Assembly (NCBI GenBank): GCA_964628035.1
Contig: CAZVPI010000009.1
Location: 1 to 64,000 of the forward strand
Length of the DNA stretch: 64,000 nt
Reading direction: 5' to 3'
Source of the DNA: UBA2199 sp964628035
GTDB lineage: Bacteria; Acidobacteriota; Aminicenantia; UBA2199
Shown here: positions 50,901 through 58,626 of the stretch, in pieces
How positions within the stretch are numbered: the first letter of the stretch is position 1
How the letters are laid out: each line of letters opens with the position of its first letter
Notes under the pieces: generated by a model
The model's database searches: none
The model's input: only the letters and a program-made list of their open reading frames with translations
Told to the model about the DNA's origin: nothing
Made by a program: the position numbers and the translations under genes

Positions 50901-51350
50901 ATGAAGGCGGAAAAGATCCTGGAGAACAAGGGAAAGGAGATTTATTCGATCCATGTCGACGCCATCGTCAGCGACGCCCTGCAGGAGATGAGCGCCCGCA
51001 ACGTCGGCGCCCTGATCGTGCTGGACGGGCAGCGGAACATCCAGGGGATCGTCTCCGAGCGGGACATCATGCGCAACTGCTTCCGCTGCCAGGCCAACGT
51101 CAAGGGGCTGGCGATCCAGGACGTCATGACCCCGCGCGCGAAGCTGATCGTGGCCCGCGCCGAGGACGACATCAACGACCTGATGGCGGCCATGACCCAG
51201 AACCACATCCGCCACATCCCGGTGGTCGACGAAAACGACAAGGTCACGGGCATGATCTCCATCGGCGACATCATCAAGGCCCTGCTCAAGGACAAGGATT
51301 ACCAGATCCGCCACCTGAGGGACTATATCGAGAGCAAGTACCCGTTATAA
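50901..51350 (+). CDS. Tandem CBS-domain protein
   Basis: 149 residues comprising two CBS domains (about 8-68 and 75-140) and nothing else: GALIVLDGQRNIQGIVSERDIMR, then VMTPRAKLIVARAEDDINDLMAAMTQNHIRHIPVVDENDKVTGMISIGDIIK. Such proteins bind adenine nucleotides and usually regulate a partner. The ATG at 50901 has GGGAGG 4 bases upstream and matches the domain start; an upstream in-frame ATG at 50880 is less likely. It is monocistronic, so the partner is unknown. Confidence 0.9.
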   Translation: MKAEKILENKGKEIYSIHVDAIVSDALQEMSARNVGALIVLDGQRNIQGIVSERDIMRNCFRCQANVKGLAIQDVMTPRAKLIVARAEDDINDLMAAMTQNHIRHIPVVDENDKVTGMISIGDIIKALLKDKDYQIRHLRDYIESKYPL

Positions 51351-51363
51351 TGGAGTGAGCTGG

Positions 51364-51466
51364 GTGACGAGTGACAAGTGACGGGTAACGAGGAAAAGCG
51401 AACGAACGAATGTTAAATCTTTACTGCCTTATCTTCGCTTGTCACTGGTCACTGGTTACTTGTCAC
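51364..51466. repeat. Inverted GTGACAA / TTGTCAC heptamer arrays between convergent genes
   Basis: 51364-51391: GTGACGA, GTGACAA, GTGACGG, GTAACGA. 51439-51466: TTGTCAC, TGGTCAC, TGGTTAC, TTGTCAC. Arms pair over about 29 bases with about 7 mismatches around a 47-base loop. The second array contains the TAA stop of the minus-strand gene. Confidence 0.75.
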
Positions 51467-52604
51467 TGAGCTTCTGCGCCAGCAATGCCTCGGCGAACCA
51501 CTTCCAGATGGCCAGGTGGAATTCGTAGGAAGGCGGGTTGTCCTTCAGGAAAGCCCGGGGGTTGAAGTCCAGCGGCTCCTGCGGCCGGCGCCGCAGGCGC
51601 AGGCCTTTCTGGTAGAGGGTACGCCGCTCGGGGTGGAACTGCACTCCCAGCACGTTGGCAAAACCGACGTGCTCCACCGCCTCGGCGACCATGCCGTCCA
51701 GCGACGTGGCGGTGACGCGCAGGCCCTTTCCCAGTTCCTCGAGCGCCTGGTGATGGGAGGAGCTCACCCAGGGGGCGGCGCCTTCGGCCAGGCCCATGCT
51801 CCTGGCGAAGCGGCTGTCCAGGGCGGGGCGGATGCGGTGGAAGGGCGGGCATAGGTCGGGATCGTTGGCATGGATTTTTTCCAGGTAGACTCCCGAGTGG
51901 ATCGTCTCCGGGTCTCCGGCCAGGACCTCCTCGACGGTCTCCCAGCCATAAAGCTGGCTGGGAATGTCCTGGACCAGGGTGCCGCCCAGGGCCACGTTCA
52001 GGCTCTGCATCCCCAGGCAGATGGCCAGGACGGGCATGTCGCGGCGGTCGGCCATCAGGGGAGGGAAGGCGGCGTTGCGCTTGCCGCCCAGCAGGTGGAA
52101 CAGGAGCGAGATTTCGTAGAGATGGCGGGCCGGCGTGGTGGGCTCGGTCAGCAGCAGGGTCTCGTGGCCGTAGAGCGCCGGCGGGATGTCCATGCCGCCG
52201 GTGAACACGAAGCCGCTGGCCGCCTCGAAGATCTCCCTGAACTGCCGCGACCAGCCGTTTTCCCGGAACAGGTCCTTGGCTTCCACCCGCCCGGTGATCT
52301 TGCGGAAGCGGACCCAGGACAGCTCGTTGGCCTCCACGTAGGCGAAGGCCTCCCGGAAGGCTTTCTCCTCCTCGCGGTTGGCGAGCTCGTCCTCGTGGTA
52401 GATCCCCAGCAACGTGATGGATTCCAGGGGCAGCACGTCCTTTTCGTACAACTCCACGATGTTGCGCACCTGGGAGAGGGTGGGGTGGGTCATGACGATG
52501 ACCGGGGCCGGCGGTTCGTCCGCCGCAACGGCGTTGCCGCGCGCCGCCGGGCCGGCAACCGGCGCCAGGGCCAGGAGCAGGATCGCCAGAAGGATTCGTT
52601 TCAT
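51456..52604 (-). CDS. Exported class I glutamine-amidotransferase-like (peptidase C26) protein
   Basis: 382 residues. The signal peptide MKRILLAILLLALAPVAGPAARGNAVAA predicts export. The nucleophile elbow is AICLGMQSLNVALGG, and the catalytic His and Glu are in GVQFHPER, so the triad looks intact. FTGGMDIPPALYG is the usual oxyanion-region motif of gamma-glutamyl hydrolases such as PuuD. A periplasmic or secreted C26 enzyme is unusual for this mostly cytosolic family; the substrate is unknown. ATG 52604 has GGAGGA upstream. The final residues SDK and stop are encoded by a repeat array. Confidence 0.82.
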   Translation of the reverse strand: MKRILLAILLLALAPVAGPAARGNAVAADEPPAPVIVMTHPTLSQVRNIVELYEKDVLPLESITLLGIYHEDELANREEEKAFREAFAYVEANELSWVRFRKITGRVEAKDLFRENGWSRQFREIFEAASGFVFTGGMDIPPALYGHETLLLTEPTTPARHLYEISLLFHLLGGKRNAAFPPLMADRRDMPVLAICLGMQSLNVALGGTLVQDIPSQLYGWETVEEVLAGDPETIHSGVYLEKIHANDPDLCPPFHRIRPALDSRFARSMGLAEGAAPWVSSSHHQALEELGKGLRVTATSLDGMVAEAVEHVGFANVLGVQFHPERRTLYQKGLRLRRRPQEPLDFNPRAFLKDNPPSYEFHLAIWKWFAEALLAQKLSDK

Positions 52605-52627
52605 CGGGCTCCTCCGCTTCAGGAAAG

Positions 52628-52651
52628 GGCGGGGGGCTTCCGCCCCCCGCC
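52628..52651 (-). terminator. Strong GC hairpin downstream of fabF
   Basis: A perfect 10-base stem (GGCGGGGGGC / GCCCCCCGCC) with a 4-base loop lies 5 bases after the fabF stop. On the minus strand it is followed by CTTTCC, a weak U-tract. It could end the fab operon transcript. Confidence 0.6.
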
Positions 52652-52656
52652 TGCCT

Positions 52657-53925
52657 TTATTCGCTGAATTTCTTGAGAACGACCGAGGCGTTGGTGCCGC
52701 CGAAGCCGAAGGAGTTGGAGAGGGCATAGGGGATCTCGCGGGTGACGCCCTGGTTGGGGGTGTAATTCAGGTCGCACTCGGGATCGGGGACCTCGTAGTT
52801 GATGGTCGGGGGAATGAAGGAGTGGGTGATGGCCAGGGCGGTGTAGGCGAGCTCGGCCGCGCCGGTGGCGCCCAGCATGTGGCCGGTCATGGACTTGGTC
52901 GAGCTGATGGCCAGGCGGGCGGCGTGGGTCCCGAACACCTGCTTGATGGCCAGGGTTTCATATTTGTCGTTGAGCTCGGTCGAGGTGCCGTGGGCGTTGA
53001 TGTAGACGATGTCCTCGGGCTTCAGCCCGGCATCGGCCAGGGCCAGGCTCATCACGCGGGTCGTGCCCCTGGCTTCGGGATCGGGGGCGGTCATGTGGTA
53101 GGCGTCGCCGGTGAAGCCGTAGCCGGCCACCTCGGCGTAGATGCGCGCCCCACGGCGGATGGCATGCTCCAGGGTCTCCAGGACCAGGATCGCCGAGCCC
53201 TCGGCGACGACGAAGCCGTCGCGCTCCTTGTCGAAGGGACGGGAGGCCTTCTGCGGGCTGTCGTTGCGCGTCGAGAGGGCGCGCATGGCCGTGAAGCCGG
53301 CCACGCCCAGGGGGGTGATGGGATACTCGGCGCCGCCGGCGAGCATGAGGTCGGCCTCGCCGCGCTGCAGGATGCGGAAGGAATCGCCGACGGCGTGGGT
53401 GCCGGTGGCGCAGGCGGTGCAGTTGGCCAGGTTGGGGCCCTGGAAGCCGAACTTGATGGAGACCTGGCCGCTGGCCAGGTTGGCGATGCAGGCCGGCAGG
53501 AAGAAGGGGGAGATGCGTTCGGGCCCTTTCTGCAGCAGGATCTCCTTGTTCGTTTCGATGGTCTGAATGCCGCCGATGCCCGAGCCGATGTAGACCCCGG
53601 CCCTCGCCCGGTCGACGGCGGCCGGGTCCAGGCCCGCGTCCTTGACCGCCTCGTCGGCGGCAATCAGGGCGAACTGGATGAAGGGATCGAATTTGCGCGC
53701 TTCCTTGCGGTCGAAATACTGGCCGGGGTCATAGTCCTTGACCTCGCCGGCGATGCGGCTGGGATGGTGGCTGGCGTCAAAGCGGGTGATGGGGCCGATG
53801 CCGCTGCGGCCGCTGCGGATGTTCTCCCAGTTCTCCGCCTTGGACTTGCCGGCGGGGGTGATCAACCCCAAGCCGGTGATGACCACCCGGCGCAAGGGTA
53901 GAGTCTTGCTTATGAAGGGATCCAT
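52657..53925 (-). CDS. fabF: 3-oxoacyl-[acyl-carrier-protein] synthase II
   Basis: 422 residues. RRVVITGLGLITPAG at the N-terminus, the catalytic Cys in NCTACATGTHAVGD, His in NAHGTSTELND and His in KSMTGHMLGATGAAE give the complete condensing-enzyme triad. The last motif is NSFGFGGTNAS. It elongates acyl-ACP with malonyl-ACP. The gene lies 15 bases after acpP. The start ATG at 53925 lacks a clear ribosome site and carries about 12 residues more than usual, so a TTG nearer RRVVITG is possible. Confidence 0.95.
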   Translation of the reverse strand: MDPFISKTLPLRRVVITGLGLITPAGKSKAENWENIRSGRSGIGPITRFDASHHPSRIAGEVKDYDPGQYFDRKEARKFDPFIQFALIAADEAVKDAGLDPAAVDRARAGVYIGSGIGGIQTIETNKEILLQKGPERISPFFLPACIANLASGQVSIKFGFQGPNLANCTACATGTHAVGDSFRILQRGEADLMLAGGAEYPITPLGVAGFTAMRALSTRNDSPQKASRPFDKERDGFVVAEGSAILVLETLEHAIRRGARIYAEVAGYGFTGDAYHMTAPDPEARGTTRVMSLALADAGLKPEDIVYINAHGTSTELNDKYETLAIKQVFGTHAARLAISSTKSMTGHMLGATGAAELAYTALAITHSFIPPTINYEVPDPECDLNYTPNQGVTREIPYALSNSFGFGGTNASVVLKKFSE

Positions 53926-53940
53926 GGGTGCGGGATCGGC

Positions 53941-54183
53941 TTACTGGGCTTTTTTCAGTACGTACTCGACGGCCGAGCCGACGGTCGTCAGTTTCTCGGC
54001 CTCTTCCTCGGGGATCTTGAGCTCGAACTCGTCTTCCAGGGCCATGATCAGCTCGACCTGGTCGAGGGAATCGGCGCCCAGGTCCTCGACGAACTTGGCT
54101 TCCTCGGTCACCTGGTCCTCGCCGACGTTCAGCTTCTCGGCCACCACGGCTTTTACCTTGCTCAGAATTTCCTCTTTCTTCAT
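53941..54183 (-). CDS. acpP: Acyl carrier protein
   Basis: 80 residues, acidic. The phosphopantetheine serine is in GADSLDQVELIMALEDEF, the diagnostic motif. A longer open frame exists upstream, but this ATG follows AAGGAGG and matches family length. ACP carries the growing acyl chain for FabF, FabG and PlsX encoded alongside. Confidence 0.97.
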   Translation of the reverse strand: MKKEEILSKVKAVVAEKLNVGEDQVTEEAKFVEDLGADSLDQVELIMALEDEFELKIPEEEAEKLTTVGSAVEYVLKKAQ

Positions 54184-54200
54184 GTTTTCCTCCTTGGTTT

Positions 54201-54941
54201 TTATATCAACAGTCCGCCGGAAACGTTCAGCACGGTCCCGGTGATGTAGTGGGCGGCGGGAGACACGAGGAAGTGGACGGCTTCGGCCACGTCCTCCGGC
54301 GTGCCGGCGCGCTTGAGGGCGATTTGGGCGATGTAGGCCTGCTTGACGCTGTCGGCCAGCTTGTCGGTCATTTCGGTCAGGATGAAGCCCGGGGCGACGG
54401 CGTTGACCGTGATGTTGCGGCCGCCGAGCTCGCGGGCCATGGACTTGGTCAGGGCGATGACGCCGGCCTTGGAAGCGGCGTAGTTCGCCTGCCCGGCGGT
54501 GCCCAGGATGCCGCTGACCGAGGCCAGGTTGACGATGCGGCCGAAGCGTTTCTTCATCATCTCCTTGGCGGCGAACTGCGAGCAGAGGAAGGTGCCCTTG
54601 AGGTTGACGCCCAGGACCAGGTCCCATTCGTTCTCGCCCATGCGGATGGAGAGGTTGTCGCGGGTGATGCCGGCGTTGTTGACCAAAATGTCGACCGAGC
54701 CCAGCTCGGAGACCGTGCGCTTGACCAGTTCCTCGGCGTCGGCGGCCTTGGAAACGTCGCTGCGCACGGCCAGGGCGCGCACGCCCAGCGCTTCGACCTC
54801 GGCGGCGGCTCCGGCGGCCTCCTCCGCCAGGATGTCGGAGACGACGACGTTCATGCCGGCGCGGGCCAGGCGCAGGGCGATGGCCTTGCCGATGCCGCGG
54901 GCGGCGCCGGTGACGACGGCGTTGCAGGGAGTGTCAGGCAT
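54201..54941 (-). CDS. fabG: 3-oxoacyl-[acyl-carrier-protein] reductase
   Basis: 246 residues, short-chain dehydrogenase. The nucleotide-binding motif is TGAARGIGKAIA, NNAG is at about residue 90, and the catalytic Ser/Tyr/Lys set is in ASVSGILGTAGQANYAASKAG. NVSGGLLI ends the protein as in FabG. It reduces beta-ketoacyl-ACP with NADPH. It overlaps plsX by 8 bases and precedes acpP by 17, so the cluster is one operon. Confidence 0.95.
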   Translation of the reverse strand: MPDTPCNAVVTGAARGIGKAIALRLARAGMNVVVSDILAEEAAGAAAEVEALGVRALAVRSDVSKAADAEELVKRTVSELGSVDILVNNAGITRDNLSIRMGENEWDLVLGVNLKGTFLCSQFAAKEMMKKRFGRIVNLASVSGILGTAGQANYAASKAGVIALTKSMARELGGRNITVNAVAPGFILTEMTDKLADSVKQAYIAQIALKRAGTPEDVAEAVHFLVSPAAHYITGTVLNVSGGLLI

Positions 54942-55977
54942 GGTTCATCTCCTTCAGGGTGTCCTTGACGCGGCTGATCTCGCGGGAAATCTTTTCCAGC
55001 ACCTTCTCCGAAACGAACTTGCAGCTCAGGGAGATGGCGTTCTTGATGGCCTTGGGGTTCGAGCTGCCGTGGCCGATGATGACGATGCCGTTGACCCCCA
55101 GCAGCAGGGCGCCGCCGTATTCCGAGTAGTCCAGCTTCTTCTTGATGCGCTTCAGCGAGTGGCGCAGGAAGAAGAAGCCGATCTTGGAGAACAGGTTGGA
55201 CATGATCTCGCGCTTCAGCATGGAGAGCATGACCTCGACCACGCCCTCGGAGACCTTGAGGGTGACGTTGCCGGTGAAGCCGTCGGTGACGATCAGGTCG
55301 GCCTCGCCGATGTAGACGTCGCGGCCCTCCACGTTGCCGATGAAGTTGATGTCCAGTCCCTTGAGCAGGTTGTGGGTCGCCTTGGTCAGCTCGTTGCCCT
55401 TGACCTCCTCCTCGCCGATGTTCATCAGCCCGATGCGCGGATTGGGGACGTCGAAGATGCTCTCCAGGTAGATCTTGCCCATCAGGGCGAACTCGACCAG
55501 GTTGTGGGGCTTGGATTCGGTGTTGGCGCCGACGTCGACCAGGAGCGAATTGCCCTTGAGGGTGGGCAGCATGATGGCCAGCGCAGGACGGTCGATGCTC
55601 TTCAGGGTCCCCAGCACGTTCTTGGCCAGGGCCATGACCGCGCCGGTGTTGCCGGCCGAGACCATGGCGTCGGCCCGGCCGTCACGGACCAGGTCGATGG
55701 CCTTCTTGATCGAGGTCTGCTCGCGCTTGCGCCAATAGGAGAGGAAATGCTCCTTCATGGAGATCTCCTCCAGGGCGTCGACGATTTCCAGGCGCTCGGC
55801 CGGGACGTTCCTGAATTTTTTCAGCTCCTTCTGGATCTCCTTTTCCTTGCCGACCAGGACGATCCGCGCCTGGCTGGCGCGGCCGCTCTCGCGCAGGTAG
55901 TCGATGACGCCCTCGATGACGACCCCGGGGGCGTGATCGCCGCCCATGGCGTCCACGGCGATGCGGACCTGGCTCAT
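54934..55977 (-). CDS. plsX: Phosphate acyltransferase PlsX
   Basis: 347 residues. Diagnostic segments are RIAVDAMGGDHAPGVVIEG at the start, VSAGNTGAVMALA, DRPALAIMLPT, LVDVGANTESKP, GLMNIGEEEVKGNEL, EGRDVYIGEADLIVTDGFTGNVTLK and, near the end, YGGALLLGVNGIVIIGHGSS. PlsX turns acyl-ACP into acyl-phosphate for phospholipid synthesis. It sits after rpmF (6-base gap) in the conserved yceD-rpmF-plsX-fab cluster. fabH and fabD are missing at their common positions between plsX and fabG. Confidence 0.97.
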   Translation of the reverse strand: MSQVRIAVDAMGGDHAPGVVIEGVIDYLRESGRASQARIVLVGKEKEIQKELKKFRNVPAERLEIVDALEEISMKEHFLSYWRKREQTSIKKAIDLVRDGRADAMVSAGNTGAVMALAKNVLGTLKSIDRPALAIMLPTLKGNSLLVDVGANTESKPHNLVEFALMGKIYLESIFDVPNPRIGLMNIGEEEVKGNELTKATHNLLKGLDINFIGNVEGRDVYIGEADLIVTDGFTGNVTLKVSEGVVEVMLSMLKREIMSNLFSKIGFFFLRHSLKRIKKKLDYSEYGGALLLGVNGIVIIGHGSSNPKAIKNAISLSCKFVSEKVLEKISREISRVKDTLKEMNHA

Positions 55978-55983
55978 GCTGGA

Positions 55984-56166
55984 TTAGGCTTCGCTGCCCT
56001 TGACGATCTGCTTGCCCTGGTAGGTGCCGCAGTTGCCGCAGATGCGGTGGGGGAGCTTGGGCTCCTTGCACTTGGGACAGAGGGAAAGGCCCTCCACCTT
56101 CAGAGCGTCGTGGGAGCGGCGTTTATTCTTGCGGGAATGGGAGTGCCTGCGCTTGGGCTGGGCCAT
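55984..56166 (-). CDS. rpmF: 50S ribosomal protein bL32 (zinc-binding form)
   Basis: 60 residues: MAQPKRRHSHSRKNKRRSHDAL, then CPKCKEPKLPHRICGNCG with four Cys in the zinc-ribbon spacing (the C+ form). Length and the HSHSRKNKRRSHDAL block are diagnostic. It is 3 bases downstream of yceD and followed by plsX, the usual arrangement. Confidence 0.96.
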   Translation of the reverse strand: MAQPKRRHSHSRKNKRRSHDALKVEGLSLCPKCKEPKLPHRICGNCGTYQGKQIVKGSEA

Positions 56167-56169
56167 GGT

Positions 56170-56679
56170 TCACCTCTTCACTTTCTCAAACAGGAATTTT
56201 ATCTCGTTCTTGGCCTGGTCGCAGGGGCAGGCGCCGCGGTTGAGGTTGGCGCCGCAGCTCGGGCAGATGCCCTTGCAGTCGCCCTTGCAGACGGGCTTGA
56301 AGGGAATGAACAGGTTCACCTGCTCGACCAGGATCTTCTCCAGGTCGATCTGGTCGTTCTCGTAGAAAATGTACTCCAGCTCCTCCTCGTCCAGGGCGGC
56401 GCTGCGGGCCTCGACCATCTCCTTGGGGAAGAGGATGATGTCGAATCGCGACTGGATCTTCAGCTCGAACGGCTCGAGGCAGCGGACGCAAGCCAGGGAA
56501 ATGGAGGTGCGCAGGGTCCCCTGGGCGCGGATGCGCCGGTCCTGGCGCTGGAAGCGGACCTGGTAAGCGATGCCCTCGAGGAAAAAGCTCCCTTCCTCGA
56601 GCAGCTGGGCGCTGTCGACTTCGAGGGTGTCGCTCAGCGAGTAGCCCTTGTCGGATATCTTGCAAACATTTATGATCAT
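56170..56679 (-). CDS. yceD: DUF177/YceD-family protein
   Basis: 169 residues. The family's CVRCLEPFELKIQSRFDIILFP motif is central. QVNLFIPFKPVCKGDCKGICPSCGANLNRGACPC ends the protein with six Cys that could hold zinc. In plants and E. coli members are linked to 23S rRNA accumulation. It is the first gene of the rpmF-plsX-fab operon, starting about 33 bases downstream of a TTGACA/TATAAA promoter. Confidence 0.92.
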   Translation of the reverse strand: MIINVCKISDKGYSLSDTLEVDSAQLLEEGSFFLEGIAYQVRFQRQDRRIRAQGTLRTSISLACVRCLEPFELKIQSRFDIILFPKEMVEARSAALDEEELEYIFYENDQIDLEKILVEQVNLFIPFKPVCKGDCKGICPSCGANLNRGACPCDQAKNEIKFLFEKVKR

Positions 56680-56718
56680 GGTGACCTTGATCAGCCGCGG
56701 TTTCCTGGCAGATGTGCC

Positions 56719-56747
56719 TTTATAGCATACTTGCCGGGCCCTGTCAA
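56719..56747 (-). promoter_or_regulatory. Sigma-70-type promoter of the yceD-rpmF-plsX-fab operon
   Basis: On the minus strand TTGACA (56747-56742), 17 bases, TATAAA (56724-56719). It is back to back with the plus-strand promoter at 56771. No FapR/FabR-like operator is evident. Confidence 0.7.
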
Positions 56748-56770
56748 TAAACGGGGGTGGAAGCGGGCGA

Positions 56771-56800
56771 TTGACAAGCGGCGGAGCCGGGGCCTATAAT
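56771..56800 (+). promoter_or_regulatory. Sigma-70-type promoter, exactly leaderless
   Basis: TTGACA (56771-56776), 18 bases, TATAAT (56795-56800), both perfect. Seven bases after the -10 box is 56807, the A of the ATG; no Shine-Dalgarno sequence exists. Confidence 0.75.
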
Positions 56801-56806
56801 CCCGCC

Positions 56807-58135
56807 ATGCGCAAACCAATGCTGCTGTTCCTGATCGCCGCGCTCGGGCTCGCCGCCTGCGGGGGCGGCCGCCCCGATAAGCCGCGCGTGGTCCTGCTGG
56901 GCCTGGACGGGGCCGACTGGACGCTGATCGATCCGCTCATCGCCCAGGGGCGCCTGCCGCTCTTCCAGGAGCTCAAGCAGACCGGTGCCTGGGGGAGCCT
57001 GCGCACGATCACCCCGGCCAAGAGCCCCGTCGTCTGGGCCAGCATCGCCACAGGCAAGAAACCGGAAAAACACGGGGTCCTCGACTTCCGCTCGACGCGC
57101 CGGAACCGCAAGGGCAAGTTCCCGCTCGCCAGCAGCCTGGACCTGCGCGAGCCCGCGATCTGGGAGATGCTGGACAGCCAGGGCCTGCGCAGCGTTGTCG
57201 TGAACTGGTACCTGAGCTTTCCCCCCAGGCCCTTCGGCGGCCTGAACGTCTCCGATTACTTCGCCGACAGCGTGGCCGGCGGCACGCGCGACCGCGCCGC
57301 CAGGCTGCGGCAATCGGTCTTCCCTCCCGGTCGCGCCGAGGAACTGGCCCGCGGCCTGGATCTGCCTTACCGCCGCGTGCTGGAGAGGACGGGGCTGCCC
57401 GACTATCCCGCGCTGGCGGCGAACGTCCAGGATGCCGCGAGCCTGGAGGGGCTGCCGGTCCTGCCCAAGGTCCCCGACATGGTGCGCAAGGAGCATGTCG
57501 TGGCCGAAGTGGCGGCGCGCCTCTTCCGGGAGGAGGAATTCGACCTGTTCGCCGCCTATTTCAGGCTTCCCGACGAGATCCAGCACATCGCCTACATCGC
57601 CCTGATCGACGAGGCCGAGCGGCGGCGCCTGGATGCGGCCTCCTCAGGCGGCAGCCTGCCCGAGGAGCTGGCCCGGCAGACCTACAAGCGGATCGCCGAC
57701 ATCCTGTGCCCGGTCTACCAGAACGTGGAGCGCATCCTGCGCGGCTATGTTTCGGCGGCGAGCGGCCGTGACACCTATTTCATCCTCATGTCCGACCACG
57801 GCTTCTCCTTTTTCTTCCGCGACGGCCGGGTGCGCTACAACCATATCGGGCAGGAGAGGGCCCCGGACGGCATCCTGATCGTGCGCGGACCCGGCGTGAA
57901 GGCGGGGAAACTTCTGGGCGCGAGCGTTTATGACATCGCCCCCACCGTCCTGTACCTGCTGGACCTGCCCCTGGACCGCACGATGGACGGCGAACCCCTG
58001 CGCCGGATCTTTGCCCTGAAGCGCCAGACGCGCTACGCCGCATACCGCAAAGGCAAGGCCGCCGCGGCCTCCGCGCTGGGGGAAGCCGAGGAAAGGAAGC
58101 TCGAGGAACTGAAGGCCCTGGGGTACATCAACTGA
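56807..58135 (+). CDS. Alkaline-phosphatase-superfamily lipoprotein (type I phosphodiesterase-like)
   Basis: 442 residues. The signal MRKPMLLFLIAALGLAAC has a lipobox (LAAC, Cys18). The metal-binding fold is seen in VVLLGLDGADWTLIDPLI, TPAKSPVVWASIATGKKPEKHGV (nucleophile region), YFRLPDEIQHI and ILMSDHGFSFF followed by RYNHIG. These match type I phosphodiesterase/nucleotide pyrophosphatase proteins. A C-terminal EELKALGYIN tail is frequent in related proteins of this superfamily. It is probably periplasmic-facing; the substrate is unknown. Confidence 0.85.
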   Translation: MRKPMLLFLIAALGLAACGGGRPDKPRVVLLGLDGADWTLIDPLIAQGRLPLFQELKQTGAWGSLRTITPAKSPVVWASIATGKKPEKHGVLDFRSTRRNRKGKFPLASSLDLREPAIWEMLDSQGLRSVVVNWYLSFPPRPFGGLNVSDYFADSVAGGTRDRAARLRQSVFPPGRAEELARGLDLPYRRVLERTGLPDYPALAANVQDAASLEGLPVLPKVPDMVRKEHVVAEVAARLFREEEFDLFAAYFRLPDEIQHIAYIALIDEAERRRLDAASSGGSLPEELARQTYKRIADILCPVYQNVERILRGYVSAASGRDTYFILMSDHGFSFFFRDGRVRYNHIGQERAPDGILIVRGPGVKAGKLLGASVYDIAPTVLYLLDLPLDRTMDGEPLRRIFALKRQTRYAAYRKGKAAAASALGEAEERKLEELKALGYIN

Positions 58136-58159
58136 TCCCGGCGCAGCGGGAAACTCAAT

Positions 58160-58545
58160 GATCTCCGAGTGTCTGTGTTGGTGCAGATCTGTCCAAAATG
58201 ACTTTGCAGGAAACCTTGTGCAACGGGTAGGACTGAAGCACCCATTTCCAAGCACCAAATCCCAAACAGGCACCTAGCACCCATGTCCCAATCCCCTTAC
58301 GGGGACGATGTCCCCTTACGGGGACGAGGTGACCCAAACGAAGGAAAAGGCAACGCAACCTACTGGGTAGTTCGTTAAGGCCCTTGTTTGGCCCATTGGG
58401 ATTGGAACTTTGAATTGGTCTGGAATTGGGCGCTTGGTGCTTGGAGTTTTAGTCTTGCGAGCACTCGGCCCTATCGAAAAGCCTGCATGGACTAGCCCCG
58501 AAACCCCTTACAGCGCTTGCCGTCGGCCCAAAACGTGGTTGATTT
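58160..58545 (+). repeat. Long dispersed repeat (partner of 37620-37835 and 40223-40434)
   Basis: 58160-58410 matches the reverse complement of 37620-37835 in block order. 58405-58545 matches 40223-40345 in direct orientation (heptamers around GCTTGGN, TAGTCTTGC, AAACC-TTACAG, GCCGTC). It therefore looks like the most complete copy of a mosaic element. No gene is supportable in 58136-58626. Confidence 0.85.
58291..58330 (+). repeat. Tandem palindrome CCCCTTACGGGGACGA
   Basis: Two 19-base units, each containing GTCCCC-TTAC-GGGGAC, lie head to tail within the dispersed repeat. The copy near 37710 has only one such unit (CCCCGTCAGGGG). Confidence 0.75.
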
Positions 58546-58626
58546 TGGACGGTGGTGATCACGTATCACTCATCACCATGGATCGTTCTTCAGCTGTTGC
58601 CGCAGGACGGGCTCTGGATCGGGGTC

